From positions 62,001 through 126,000 of the forward strand of contig CAZTWL010000003.1 of NCBI GenBank assembly GCA_964617825.1: a stretch of DNA of 64,000 nt, written 5' to 3'. The stretch is from VSJD01 sp964617825 (GTDB lineage Bacteria; Verrucomicrobiota; Kiritimatiellia; JAAZAB01). Below are positions 51,439 through 59,202 of the stretch, piece after piece. How positions within the stretch are numbered: the first letter of the stretch is position 1; every line of letters begins with the position of its first letter. Below the pieces are notes generated by a model that was given only the letters and a program-made list of their open reading frames with translations, had not been told where the DNA came from and did no database searches. A program made the position numbers and the translations under genes.

Positions 51439-53781
51439 ATGCGCGAACAATTGCTTTTCGATTTCAATTGGAAATTCCATGCCGGCGATGTGGCGACTGT
51501 GATGCCGACGAACAAGTCGCCGCTTTATCTGCATGCGAAAACGGAACGCGCCCTGTGGGGGCCGGCCGCCCGGAATTATGCCGAAAACAGCGAGACCTGT
51601 ACCGAGCGCTGGGTGACGGTTGATCTGCCGCACGATTACATTATCTGTCAGACGCCTCAGGAGCAGGCCAACGATACCTTGGGCTATTTCGACTATCACA
51701 ATGCCTGGTACCGCAACCGGTTTCGCCTGGATGGCGCCGACCGCGATAAACGCATTGTCCTGTTTTTCGAGGGGATTGCCGTGCATGCCACGGTGTATGT
51801 CAACGGCTGCCTGATGGCGCGCAATTTCTGCGGCTATACCTCCTTCGAGGTGGATATCACCGATATCGTTAAGTTCGAGGCGGACAATGTCGTTGCGGTG
51901 CACGTCGACGCCTCCGACCATGAGGGGTGGTGGTATGAGGGCGCCGGCATCTACCGCCATGTTTGGCTCGTTAAAACGGCGCGCATATCTGTCGACCTGT
52001 GGGGCGTATGGATCAATCCCCAAAAAACCGCAAGCGGTATTTGGGATGTTCCCGTGGAGACGACCCTGCGCAACGATGCGCTGGCCCCGGCATCCGCGCG
52101 GGTGCGTTCCGCAATCATCGATGCCAAAGGGAATGAAGTTGCCTCAGTGGAAGCCCCGGCGGATATTCCCGGCAAGGATAAATCCATTTTGCGTCAGATG
52201 CTGCGCGTTGAAAATCCGGCGCTGTGGGATCTTGATGCCCCGCATCTCTACACGCTGCGCACGACTGTCCTTGTCGAAGAGCAGGCGATCGACCGGGTGG
52301 ATACGCGGTTTGGATTCCGTACCATCCGATTCAGCGCGGAGCAGGGCTTCTTTTTGAACGGGAGAAACGTAAAGATCAAGGGCGTGTGCTGCCATCAGGA
52401 TTACGGCCTGACAGGCAAGGCGATGCCCGACCGCGTGCATCGCTACCGGCTGCGCCGGCTCAAGGCGATGGGCGCCAACGGCTACCGTGCGTCCCATTAC
52501 CCGCCCGCGCAGGCCACAATGGATGCTCTGGACGAGTTGGGCTTCCTGGTGATGGATGAGACGCGCTGGTTCGAATCGAGTAAAGCGGGGCTCGAACAGC
52601 TGGAGATGCTGCTTAAACGCGACCGAAATCATCCCTGCGTCATTTTGTGGTCGGTGGGAAACGAAGAGCCCTGCCTTTCGACCGAGACGGGCAAGCGCAT
52701 CATGGAGACCATGACGGCTTTCGTCAAACGCTATGACCGGTCGCGTCCGGTGACGACGGCAATCAGTTATGATCCGCTCAACAGCCCGGCGACCGGAATT
52801 TCCGAAGTGGTCGGTATCAATTATAATCTGGATCAGTATGACAAGATCCACGCCAAGCATCCGCAATTGCCCGTAATCGCCTCCGAATGCTGCGCGGTGG
52901 GGACGACCCGGGGATGGTATTTGGGCGATGACACTCTGCGCGGTTACTTTTCCGCTTACGACCATCCGGTGGGAATGTTCAATAACACGCGGGAGGCCAC
53001 TTGGAAGCATATGACGGATCGCCCTTGGGTGGCCGGGGCGTATCAATGGGCTGGGATCGAGCATCGCGGTGAAACCGTGTGGCCGCGCCTGTGTTCGCAG
53101 TCCGGCGCGCTGGACCTGTTTCTTCAACCCAAGGATGCCTTTTATCAGAATCTGTCGCACTGGTCTGCTGCCCCGATGGTGCATATCCTGCCGCACTGGA
53201 ATCATGCCGGTCGCGAAGGCGAGGAGATTGCGGTTTGGGTTTATACCAATTGCGAGGAAATTGAGCTGTTTTTTGATGGGAAGAGTCTCGGCGCGCAAAA
53301 ACCCGCAAAATATGGCCACGGTGTATGGATGCTGAAATACCGCCCCGGAACGCTTATGGTGCAGGGGCGCAACGGCGGCAAAACAGTCGTTTCCGAGACC
53401 GTTGCCACTACCGGACCTTCCGTGGCGTTGAAACTGCGCTTGGAGGATGACGATGTGCGCGCCGACAACGAGGACCTGGCAATCGTTACCTGCTGGTGCG
53501 AGGACGGGCAGGGGCGCATGGTGCCGGATGCGGCGCCGCTGATTAGCTTCGATACGAATAGTTACGGCCGAATCGTGGGTACGGGTTCCGATGTCTGCGA
53601 TCATGTTCCCGTGCCCAGCCCGGATAGGCGCATGCGCGCGGGACTGTGCGCCGTGGCCGTCAAGGCGGGCAGCGTGGCGGGAACGCTCCGGGTCTATGCC
53701 AGGGCGGCAGGTCTGCAGCCGGCGCGGCTGGATATCGAGCTTGTCGCGGCCGAACGCCGGCCTTGGGTCAAACCCACATGA
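51439..53781 (+). CDS. GH2-family beta-galactosidase-like glycoside hydrolase
   Basis: A 780-residue GH2 hydrolase. The sugar-binding jelly roll has YHNAWYRNRF and YEGAGIYRHVWL, an Ig-like domain follows, and the TIM barrel holds the acid/base Glu409 (LWSVGNEEP) and nucleophile Glu483 (PVIASECCAVG). About 200 C-terminal residues form one or two beta-rich domains like those of DUF4982-type galactosidases. No signal peptide, so it acts in the cytosol. I chose ATG 51439 because GGGAGG lies 7-8 bases upstream and MREQLLFDFNWKF is a typical GH2 N-terminus; the frame is open to 51382. Substrates of this subgroup range from beta-galactosides to glucuronides and mannosides. It is the last gene of the island. 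Confidence 0.88.
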   Translation: MREQLLFDFNWKFHAGDVATVMPTNKSPLYLHAKTERALWGPAARNYAENSETCTERWVTVDLPHDYIICQTPQEQANDTLGYFDYHNAWYRNRFRLDGADRDKRIVLFFEGIAVHATVYVNGCLMARNFCGYTSFEVDITDIVKFEADNVVAVHVDASDHEGWWYEGAGIYRHVWLVKTARISVDLWGVWINPQKTASGIWDVPVETTLRNDALAPASARVRSAIIDAKGNEVASVEAPADIPGKDKSILRQMLRVENPALWDLDAPHLYTLRTTVLVEEQAIDRVDTRFGFRTIRFSAEQGFFLNGRNVKIKGVCCHQDYGLTGKAMPDRVHRYRLRRLKAMGANGYRASHYPPAQATMDALDELGFLVMDETRWFESSKAGLEQLEMLLKRDRNHPCVILWSVGNEEPCLSTETGKRIMETMTAFVKRYDRSRPVTTAISYDPLNSPATGISEVVGINYNLDQYDKIHAKHPQLPVIASECCAVGTTRGWYLGDDTLRGYFSAYDHPVGMFNNTREATWKHMTDRPWVAGAYQWAGIEHRGETVWPRLCSQSGALDLFLQPKDAFYQNLSHWSAAPMVHILPHWNHAGREGEEIAVWVYTNCEEIELFFDGKSLGAQKPAKYGHGVWMLKYRPGTLMVQGRNGGKTVVSETVATTGPSVALKLRLEDDDVRADNEDLAIVTCWCEDGQGRMVPDAAPLISFDTNSYGRIVGTGSDVCDHVPVPSPDRRMRAGLCAVAVKAGSVAGTLRVYARAAGLQPARLDIELVAAERRPWVKPT

Positions 53782-54112
53782 TCTGAAGCTCGGAAAACTG
53801 GGTTTTCCGGAACCAGACGGCCGGCTAGGCCGCGTTACCGCGACACCCCTGCGCATCTCCTGCCTCACCTGCAAAAAGAATATGGCATTTGTGTTTGGCG
53901 GGTTGCCAAAGCCATGCGCTTTTGATAGTGTCTGAAGCAACGGAGCCCGCTTCCTTCTCCGTGATTTGCCTTTGTGCTGCGCTATGGCAGGATCGAGGCT
54001 GTATTTGCCTGGGCGCTGAACTCCGTGCTTAGGCGAGCTTGGCAAAGCTGCGTAATCTGGTTTGCGGGATAAGTCGGTGTCTTTGGCGTTTTTTTAGCGT
54101 GGTGGTTTTCTA
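53782..54112. other. Intergenic region between the GH2 gene and ftsH
   Basis: These 331 bp hold the hairpin listed separately and otherwise no gene or RNA that I can recognise. The ftsH promoter should lie here, but no clear -35/-10 pair stands out, and the ribosome site of ftsH is weak (GTGGTGG). Confidence 0.45.
53791..53809 (+). terminator. Hairpin after the GH2 gene
   Basis: CGGAAAAC (53791-53798) pairs perfectly with GTTTTCCG (53802-53809) around a 3-base loop, 9 bp after the GH2 stop. There is no T-run after it, so it may end transcription poorly or protect the mRNA 3' end. It marks the end of the catabolic block. Confidence 0.4.
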
Positions 54113-56143
54113 ATGGACAATTCCAATCAACCGAATAAATCTCCTGTCCCGCCCAAGCCGGACGATGATCGCACCAAAAATGTGATGCGCAACATGGGAT
54201 TATGGCTTTTGGTGCCGATCCTGTTCCTGCTGATCTTCAATTTTTTCCAGAGTGGCCACGAGACGGTGGAGGAAATCAAGCTCAATCCGGACTTCGTCAG
54301 CCTTGTGGAAAATAAAAAAATCCGCAAATGCGAGATTTTCACCGAACTTGCCGGGGCCCAATACATTCGCGGCGATTTGACCGATGTGGATCCGAAATTA
54401 GGCAAGCCCAAGAAATTTAAAGTGGGTATTGTCTTGACCGATGGGATTCAGGACTGGCTGATCGAAAAGGGCGTGCCCTTCGAGGTTAATCGCCAGAAAA
54501 TCGATTTCTGGCAAATCCTGCAGGGGGCCTTGCCGTTTCTCCTGGTGTTGGGGCTCCTCTATTTTCTGGTAATGCGGCAGATCCGGTCGGTAGGCCATGG
54601 CGCCATGAGTTTCGGCAAGAGCCGCGCCCGCCTGCTGGCGCGAGATCACAACAAAATCACCTTCGCGGAAGTGGCGGGCGTGGAGGAAGCCAAGGAGGAA
54701 GTCGAGGAAATCGTCGAATTCCTCAAGGACCCCAAAAAATTTCAGACTTTGGGCGGCCATATGCCCAAGGGCGTCCTGCTGATGGGGCCTCCGGGAACCG
54801 GCAAAACGCTGCTGGCCAAGGCCATTGCCGGCGAAGCGGATGTGCCGTTCTTCAGCATTAGCGGGTCGGATTTCGTGGAGATGTTTGTCGGCGTCGGGGC
54901 CTCGCGTGTCCGGGACATGTTCGAACAGGGCAAGAAGAGCGCGCCTTGCATCATTTTTATCGATGAAATCGACGCGGTCGGCCGCAGCCGGTTCAGCGGG
55001 ATTGGCGGCGGACATGACGAGCGCGAGCAGACATTGAATGCCCTGCTGGTCGAAATGGACGGGTTTGAAACCCAGGCGGGAGTGATCATCATTGCAGCTA
55101 CCAATCGCCCCGATGTGCTGGATCCCGCGCTCCTGCGTCCCGGCCGGTTCGACCGCCAGATTGTCATCGACCTGCCGATCCTGGAAGGGCGCGAAGAAAT
55201 TTTGAAAATCCACGCCAAAAAAATTGTGCTGAGCAAAGATGCGGATCTCAAGCGACTGGCGCGCGGCACTTCCGGCTGTTCCGGCGCGGATCTGGCCAAC
55301 CTGATCAACGAGGCGGCGCTTCTGGCCTCGCGGCAAGGCAAAAAAGCCGTGGACATGAATGACCTCGAGGAGGCGCGCGACAAAGTCCGCTGGGGCCGCG
55401 AGCGTCGCAGTCGGGTGCTGGACGAGGAAACCAAGCGATTGACTGCCTACCATGAATCGGGCCATGCTCTGGTACTGCAGTTGGTGGCCAAGAGCGAGCC
55501 GCTGCACAAGCTCACCATCATTCCGCGCGGCACGGCCTATCTGGGTGCGACCATGCAGTTGCCGGAAAAAGATCGATATACCGAAAGCCTGGTAAAACTC
55601 AAAGGGACGCTCTGCGGCATGATGGGGGGGCGCGCCGCCGAGGAACTGGTCTTGGGCGATATTACCACCGGCGCCGGCAATGACCTGAAGCAAGCCACGC
55701 ATCTGGCCCGGCTGATGGTCTGCAACTGGGGCATGAGTGCCGCCCTGGGGCCGCAAACTTTCGGCGCCCAGGAGGAACTGCTTTTCCTTGGCCGGGAAGT
55801 GGCCCGCAACCAGGATTTTAGCGAGGAAACGGCCCGGCGCATCGATGTCGAGGTTGCCAAGCTGTTGCATGACGCCTATCGCCAGGCAATGGATATCCTC
55901 CAGCAGAACCGCGACAAGCTCGATATGATTGCCAGGCTTTTGCTCGAGCGCGAAACGCTGGATGGCCGCGACGTCGATGAAATCGTCAAGCATGGACGCC
56001 TTTTGAGCGACGAGGAACATGCGGCGGCGGAAGCATTGTTGAAAGTGGAAGAGCCAAAACCGGAAGATACCAAGCCGGAAGAGACAAAGTCGGCAGGGAC
56101 AGTAGGCGGGCAGACTTTGGCGGCCGCCGTGCCGGCCAATTAA
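54113..56143 (+). CDS. ftsH: ATP-dependent zinc metalloprotease FtsH
   Basis: A 676-residue membrane-bound AAA+ protease that removes damaged membrane proteins and regulatory proteins. Two membrane helices (about 27-46 and 136-158) flank a periplasmic domain. The AAA domain shows GPPGTGKT near 225-232, IIFIDEIDAVG and the second region of homology NRPDVLDPALLRPGR. The zinc site is His447-Glu-x2-His451 (HESGH), with the third ligand in DITTGAGNDL. The C-terminus is a Lys/Pro/Glu-rich tail (KPEDTKPEETK) of low complexity. Length is normal. The catabolic island ends upstream and folP begins 234 bp downstream. Confidence 0.97.
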   Translation: MDNSNQPNKSPVPPKPDDDRTKNVMRNMGLWLLVPILFLLIFNFFQSGHETVEEIKLNPDFVSLVENKKIRKCEIFTELAGAQYIRGDLTDVDPKLGKPKKFKVGIVLTDGIQDWLIEKGVPFEVNRQKIDFWQILQGALPFLLVLGLLYFLVMRQIRSVGHGAMSFGKSRARLLARDHNKITFAEVAGVEEAKEEVEEIVEFLKDPKKFQTLGGHMPKGVLLMGPPGTGKTLLAKAIAGEADVPFFSISGSDFVEMFVGVGASRVRDMFEQGKKSAPCIIFIDEIDAVGRSRFSGIGGGHDEREQTLNALLVEMDGFETQAGVIIIAATNRPDVLDPALLRPGRFDRQIVIDLPILEGREEILKIHAKKIVLSKDADLKRLARGTSGCSGADLANLINEAALLASRQGKKAVDMNDLEEARDKVRWGRERRSRVLDEETKRLTAYHESGHALVLQLVAKSEPLHKLTIIPRGTAYLGATMQLPEKDRYTESLVKLKGTLCGMMGGRAAEELVLGDITTGAGNDLKQATHLARLMVCNWGMSAALGPQTFGAQEELLFLGREVARNQDFSEETARRIDVEVAKLLHDAYRQAMDILQQNRDKLDMIARLLLERETLDGRDVDEIVKHGRLLSDEEHAAAEALLKVEEPKPEDTKPEETKSAGTVGGQTLAAAVPAN

Positions 56144-56377
56144 AAGGCATGGCGCGGCGGCGGGTCGTGTTTGGCGGGGCATTGCCGAAAAACTGGCCGG
56201 GCAGCCTTCGTAACACGGTAATAATGTGCGGGCTGGGCTGCGAAACGGTAAGGTCTGTTGCGAGTGAAATCGACTCCTGCCGCCGGGATGGCTCCCGAAC
56301 ACCGGGCACTGAACGTTCACGCAGCCGGAACGGTGTGTATGGATATGCGCGCTGACACGGAATCTCCAGAAGCCGGC

Positions 56378-57232
56378 ATGATTTGGCAATGCCGGAATCG
56401 GGTGTTTGCGCCGGACGAGCGGCCGCTGATCATGGGCATCCTGAACGTGACTCCGGATTCGTTTTCGGATGGCGGGCGCTATCACGATAAGAACCAGGCG
56501 GTGGCGCACGGTTTGCAGATGGTTCAGGAAGGCGCCGACATCATTGACGTGGGCGGGGAATCGACCCGGCCAGGCGCCATGCCGGTTTCACTGGAGGACG
56601 AGCTGGAGCGTGTCGTGCCGGTGATTGAAGCGCTCGACCGGCGCGAGGACATTGTGCTTTCCGTGGATACCATGAAGAGCGAGGTGGCCGAGCGCGCCCT
56701 GGCCGCCGGCGCGCATATCATCAACGATGTCTCCGCCCTGGAGTCCGATCCCCGCATGACCGATGTGGCCAGGGCCTACGGGGCGGGTGTCGTTTTGATG
56801 CATAAGCGCGGCGATCCGCGCACCATGCAGGCGCAGGCGCAATATGCCGACGTGGTCCTGGAGGTGCGCGACTATTTGATGGCGCGCGTGGATTATGCGG
56901 AACGAGCGGGACTGGCCCGGCGCACTCTGGCGATCGATCCCGGAATCGGCTTCGGTAAGCTGGCTGGGCATAATGTGTCCATTCTGGCCCGCCTGGGTGC
57001 GTTGCGGATGTGCGGCCGGCCGATTGTCGTGGGGCTTTCCCGCAAGGCGTTTATCGGGCAGATGACCGGGCGCGGAGTGGATGAGCGGGGCGCCGGCACT
57101 CTGGGCGCGCTGGCGTTTTGCCTGGGCGAAGGGGCGCAAATCCTGCGCGTGCATGATGTGCAAGCCACGCACGACGTGGTTCAGGTTGTGCGCGCGTTAC
57201 TGAAGGAGAAATGTCGTGTGGAGTCGCGTTGA
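56378..57232 (+). CDS. folP: Dihydropteroate synthase
   Basis: DHPS joins p-aminobenzoate to dihydropterin pyrophosphate in folate synthesis. The 284-residue TIM barrel begins with IMGILNVTPDSFSDGG, then DVGGESTRPGA, INDVSA, LMHKRG (the usual MH), IDPGIGFGK and VGLSRKAFIG. Start choice: ATG 56378 places 18 residues before the first strand, as in other DHPS; ATG 56339 or 56345 are possible. The frame is open to 56258, but the upstream part is unlike the family. The final 17 bp overlap the cdaA start, so folate synthesis and c-di-AMP synthesis are translationally linked. The 234 bp before it show no other gene. Confidence 0.94.
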   Translation: MIWQCRNRVFAPDERPLIMGILNVTPDSFSDGGRYHDKNQAVAHGLQMVQEGADIIDVGGESTRPGAMPVSLEDELERVVPVIEALDRREDIVLSVDTMKSEVAERALAAGAHIINDVSALESDPRMTDVARAYGAGVVLMHKRGDPRTMQAQAQYADVVLEVRDYLMARVDYAERAGLARRTLAIDPGIGFGKLAGHNVSILARLGALRMCGRPIVVGLSRKAFIGQMTGRGVDERGAGTLGALAFCLGEGAQILRVHDVQATHDVVQVVRALLKEKCRVESR

Positions 57233-58064
57233 GTTTCCGGACATAAACGGCTGGATCGAAATTCTGTGCCTGGCGGTTATTTTTTATTACCTGTTCTTTT
57301 TTCTCAAGGGCACGCGCGGCGCACCGGTGCTGACCGGACTGGTGCTGCTCTTCATCGGCTTGATTGTTTTAACCCGCCTGATCCACCTGGATGCCTTGAA
57401 CTGGCTGTTGGGGCGCTTTTCGGTTTATCTGGCGGTGGCGGTGCTGGTGATTTTTCAACCGGAAATCAGGCGGGCGCTGGCCGAATTGGGCAAGCAGCAT
57501 CTGTTCGGCAACTCGTATAACAATGAGACCTTGGTGGATCATATTGTCCAGGCGACGGGTTACCTGGCGCTTCGCAAAATCGGAGCCCTGATTGCCATCG
57601 AGCGGGCCATCGGCACGCGCCAGGTCCAGGAAACCGGCATTAAGCTGGATAGTTCCGTGACGCCCGAACTGCTGGAAGGCATTTTTATGCCCCATGCGCC
57701 CCTCCATGATGGGGGCGTAATCATTGCGGAGAACCGGATCGTGGCGGCGCGTTGCATGTTTCCCTTGTCCGAACAGGATGAGTTTGGCAAGGAACTCGGC
57801 ACGCGTCATCGGGCAGCGGTGGGGTTGAGCGACGAGACCGATGCCGTGGTAATCGTGGTTTCCGAGGAATCCGGCATGATTTCCATCAGCCACGATGGGC
57901 GCTTGATGCAAAACCTGGATGAAAATCATTTGCGCCATTTATTGACCGGCTTATTGTTGCACGCCGCCAAGGCAGATTCCATCGGGGCGCATCTCAAGCG
58001 CCAGGCGCAGCAGGTGTGGCGCTGGGGCCGGCGGCGGTTCGGGCGGGGTGCGGAGCGCGATTAG
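57216..58064 (+). CDS. cdaA: Diadenylate cyclase
   Basis: CdaA makes the second messenger c-di-AMP from two ATP at the inner membrane. Three membrane helices (about 12-82) are followed by the DisA_N cyclase domain with Asp165-Gly-Gly (HDGGVII) and Arg197-His-Arg (TRHRAAVG), both needed for catalysis. The 282-residue length is normal. The start is GTG 57216, supported by AAGGAG at 57203-57208, 7 bases upstream, inside the end of folP. cdaR follows after 7 bp. In Firmicutes glmM usually follows cdaR; it does not here. c-di-AMP generally controls potassium and osmotic balance. Confidence 0.95.
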   Translation: MWSRVEFPDINGWIEILCLAVIFYYLFFFLKGTRGAPVLTGLVLLFIGLIVLTRLIHLDALNWLLGRFSVYLAVAVLVIFQPEIRRALAELGKQHLFGNSYNNETLVDHIVQATGYLALRKIGALIAIERAIGTRQVQETGIKLDSSVTPELLEGIFMPHAPLHDGGVIIAENRIVAARCMFPLSEQDEFGKELGTRHRAAVGLSDETDAVVIVVSEESGMISISHDGRLMQNLDENHLRHLLTGLLLHAAKADSIGAHLKRQAQQVWRWGRRRFGRGAERD

Positions 58065-58071
58065 GGACAGC

Positions 58072-59004
58072 ATGAAAGCATTTTTATTGCACAACCTGGG
58101 CATTAAGATCCTCGCGCTGCTGGCGGCGATCATTTCCTGGCTGGCGATTCAGGAAACCATCAGCTTCGAGGTTGTCCTGCCGGATATCCCTCTGGAGATC
58201 TACGTGGAGGATGGCTGGGCCGTGTTGAACCAGTCGGAGCATTCGGTTCGCGTGACTTTCAGGGGATCCCAGGATGACATTCGGCAGATGGATGCGAAAC
58301 AGATCAAGGCGGTCGTGGATCTGCGCACGAATTCCATCGCCGGGTCCGGCGAAATCACCGTGCCGCTTTCCGCAATCAAAGTGCCGCGCAATGTTCGCCC
58401 GATCCTGGTGGAACCGGGCCGGGTAAAGGTGAGCCTTGATCGCGAACAGGAGAAAAAAGTGCCCGTGCAAAGTCGGGCGTCCGGCAAGCCATTTGCCGGC
58501 GAGGTCGAGGCGCTGATCTGCGATCCGGCTTTTGTGACCTTGCGAGGGCCGGCCCAGCAACTGCAGAAGACCGAATGGGTCTATACCGAATCCGTCGATG
58601 TGGAAGGGCGGGTCGAAGGTTTTACGAAGCGCTGTCGTGTGCTGATGCCCAGCGATACCTGGACGGCCGTTGTCGAGCCGCCGGAAGTCCTGGTCAAGGT
58701 GGTCATTTCCGAGCGGACCGAAACCCTGGAATGGGATAACGTGCCGGTTTCCATTTTCGTCAAGCCCCAGGCGTCGGAGCGGGTCGAGGTCATTCCTCCC
58801 CGGGTGCGCGTGGTGGTTACCGGCTCGCCGGAAACGCTGGAAGATCTGCAGTCCGTGATGCCGAAAGCTTTTGTGGAGTGCCAGGAACTGGATGGATCGT
58901 TAACCTATGATTTGCCCGTGCAGGTGTTTTTGCCGTTGGGGAAAGCCGTGTCGGCCTCCGTTGAACCGCATACTGTGCGGGTCGTGACGTCCGCTCCGCG
59001 ATGA
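58072..59004 (+). CDS. cdaR: YbbR-domain protein, CdaR-type regulator of CdaA
   Basis: A 310-residue protein with one N-terminal membrane helix (about 8-27, LGIKILALLAAIISWL) and about three YbbR-type beta repeats outside the membrane (VVLPDIPLEIYVEDGW, KKVPVQSRASGKPF and DNVPVSIFVKPQ mark their starts). CdaR binds CdaA and tunes its activity. ATG 58072 follows TAGGGACAG and gives the expected short cytoplasmic leader; the frame is open to 58048 within cdaA. It starts 7 bp after cdaA. The family is inferred from topology, repeats and location, since YbbR sequences vary greatly. Confidence 0.85.
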   Translation: MKAFLLHNLGIKILALLAAIISWLAIQETISFEVVLPDIPLEIYVEDGWAVLNQSEHSVRVTFRGSQDDIRQMDAKQIKAVVDLRTNSIAGSGEITVPLSAIKVPRNVRPILVEPGRVKVSLDREQEKKVPVQSRASGKPFAGEVEALICDPAFVTLRGPAQQLQKTEWVYTESVDVEGRVEGFTKRCRVLMPSDTWTAVVEPPEVLVKVVISERTETLEWDNVPVSIFVKPQASERVEVIPPRVRVVVTGSPETLEDLQSVMPKAFVECQELDGSLTYDLPVQVFLPLGKAVSASVEPHTVRVVTSAPR

Positions 59005-59022
59005 CTGCGCCTGACGCGGAGC
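58993..59022 (+). terminator. Hairpin spanning the cdaR stop codon
   Basis: GCTCCGCG (58993-59000) pairs perfectly with CGCGGAGC (59015-59022) around a 14-base loop that contains the cdaR stop codon. No T-run follows. It may weaken read-through into ftsK or stabilise the folP-cdaA-cdaR message. Confidence 0.35.
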
Positions 59023-59202
59023 TGTTGGTTGCTGCCTTTGGCGGCCTAAGATGGAATGTTAAGGAAAATCGAAGTTGCCGCAGCCGCGCCGGCCACGGAG
59101 TCAGCGCCGCGGTTACATTAATAATTGTCCGGAAACATATATGCGCTTTGCTCAGCTTTGGAATCCGGCTTGAGTTTTTTTGAGCAGATGGGAGTCTGAT
59201 AC

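Noticed and set aside
54398..56509. A 703-codon open frame on the minus strand opposite ftsH
   Set aside because: It mirrors a well-conserved ftsH in a GC-rich region and its translation is His/Arg/Gly-rich without family motifs. It is a shadow of the real gene.
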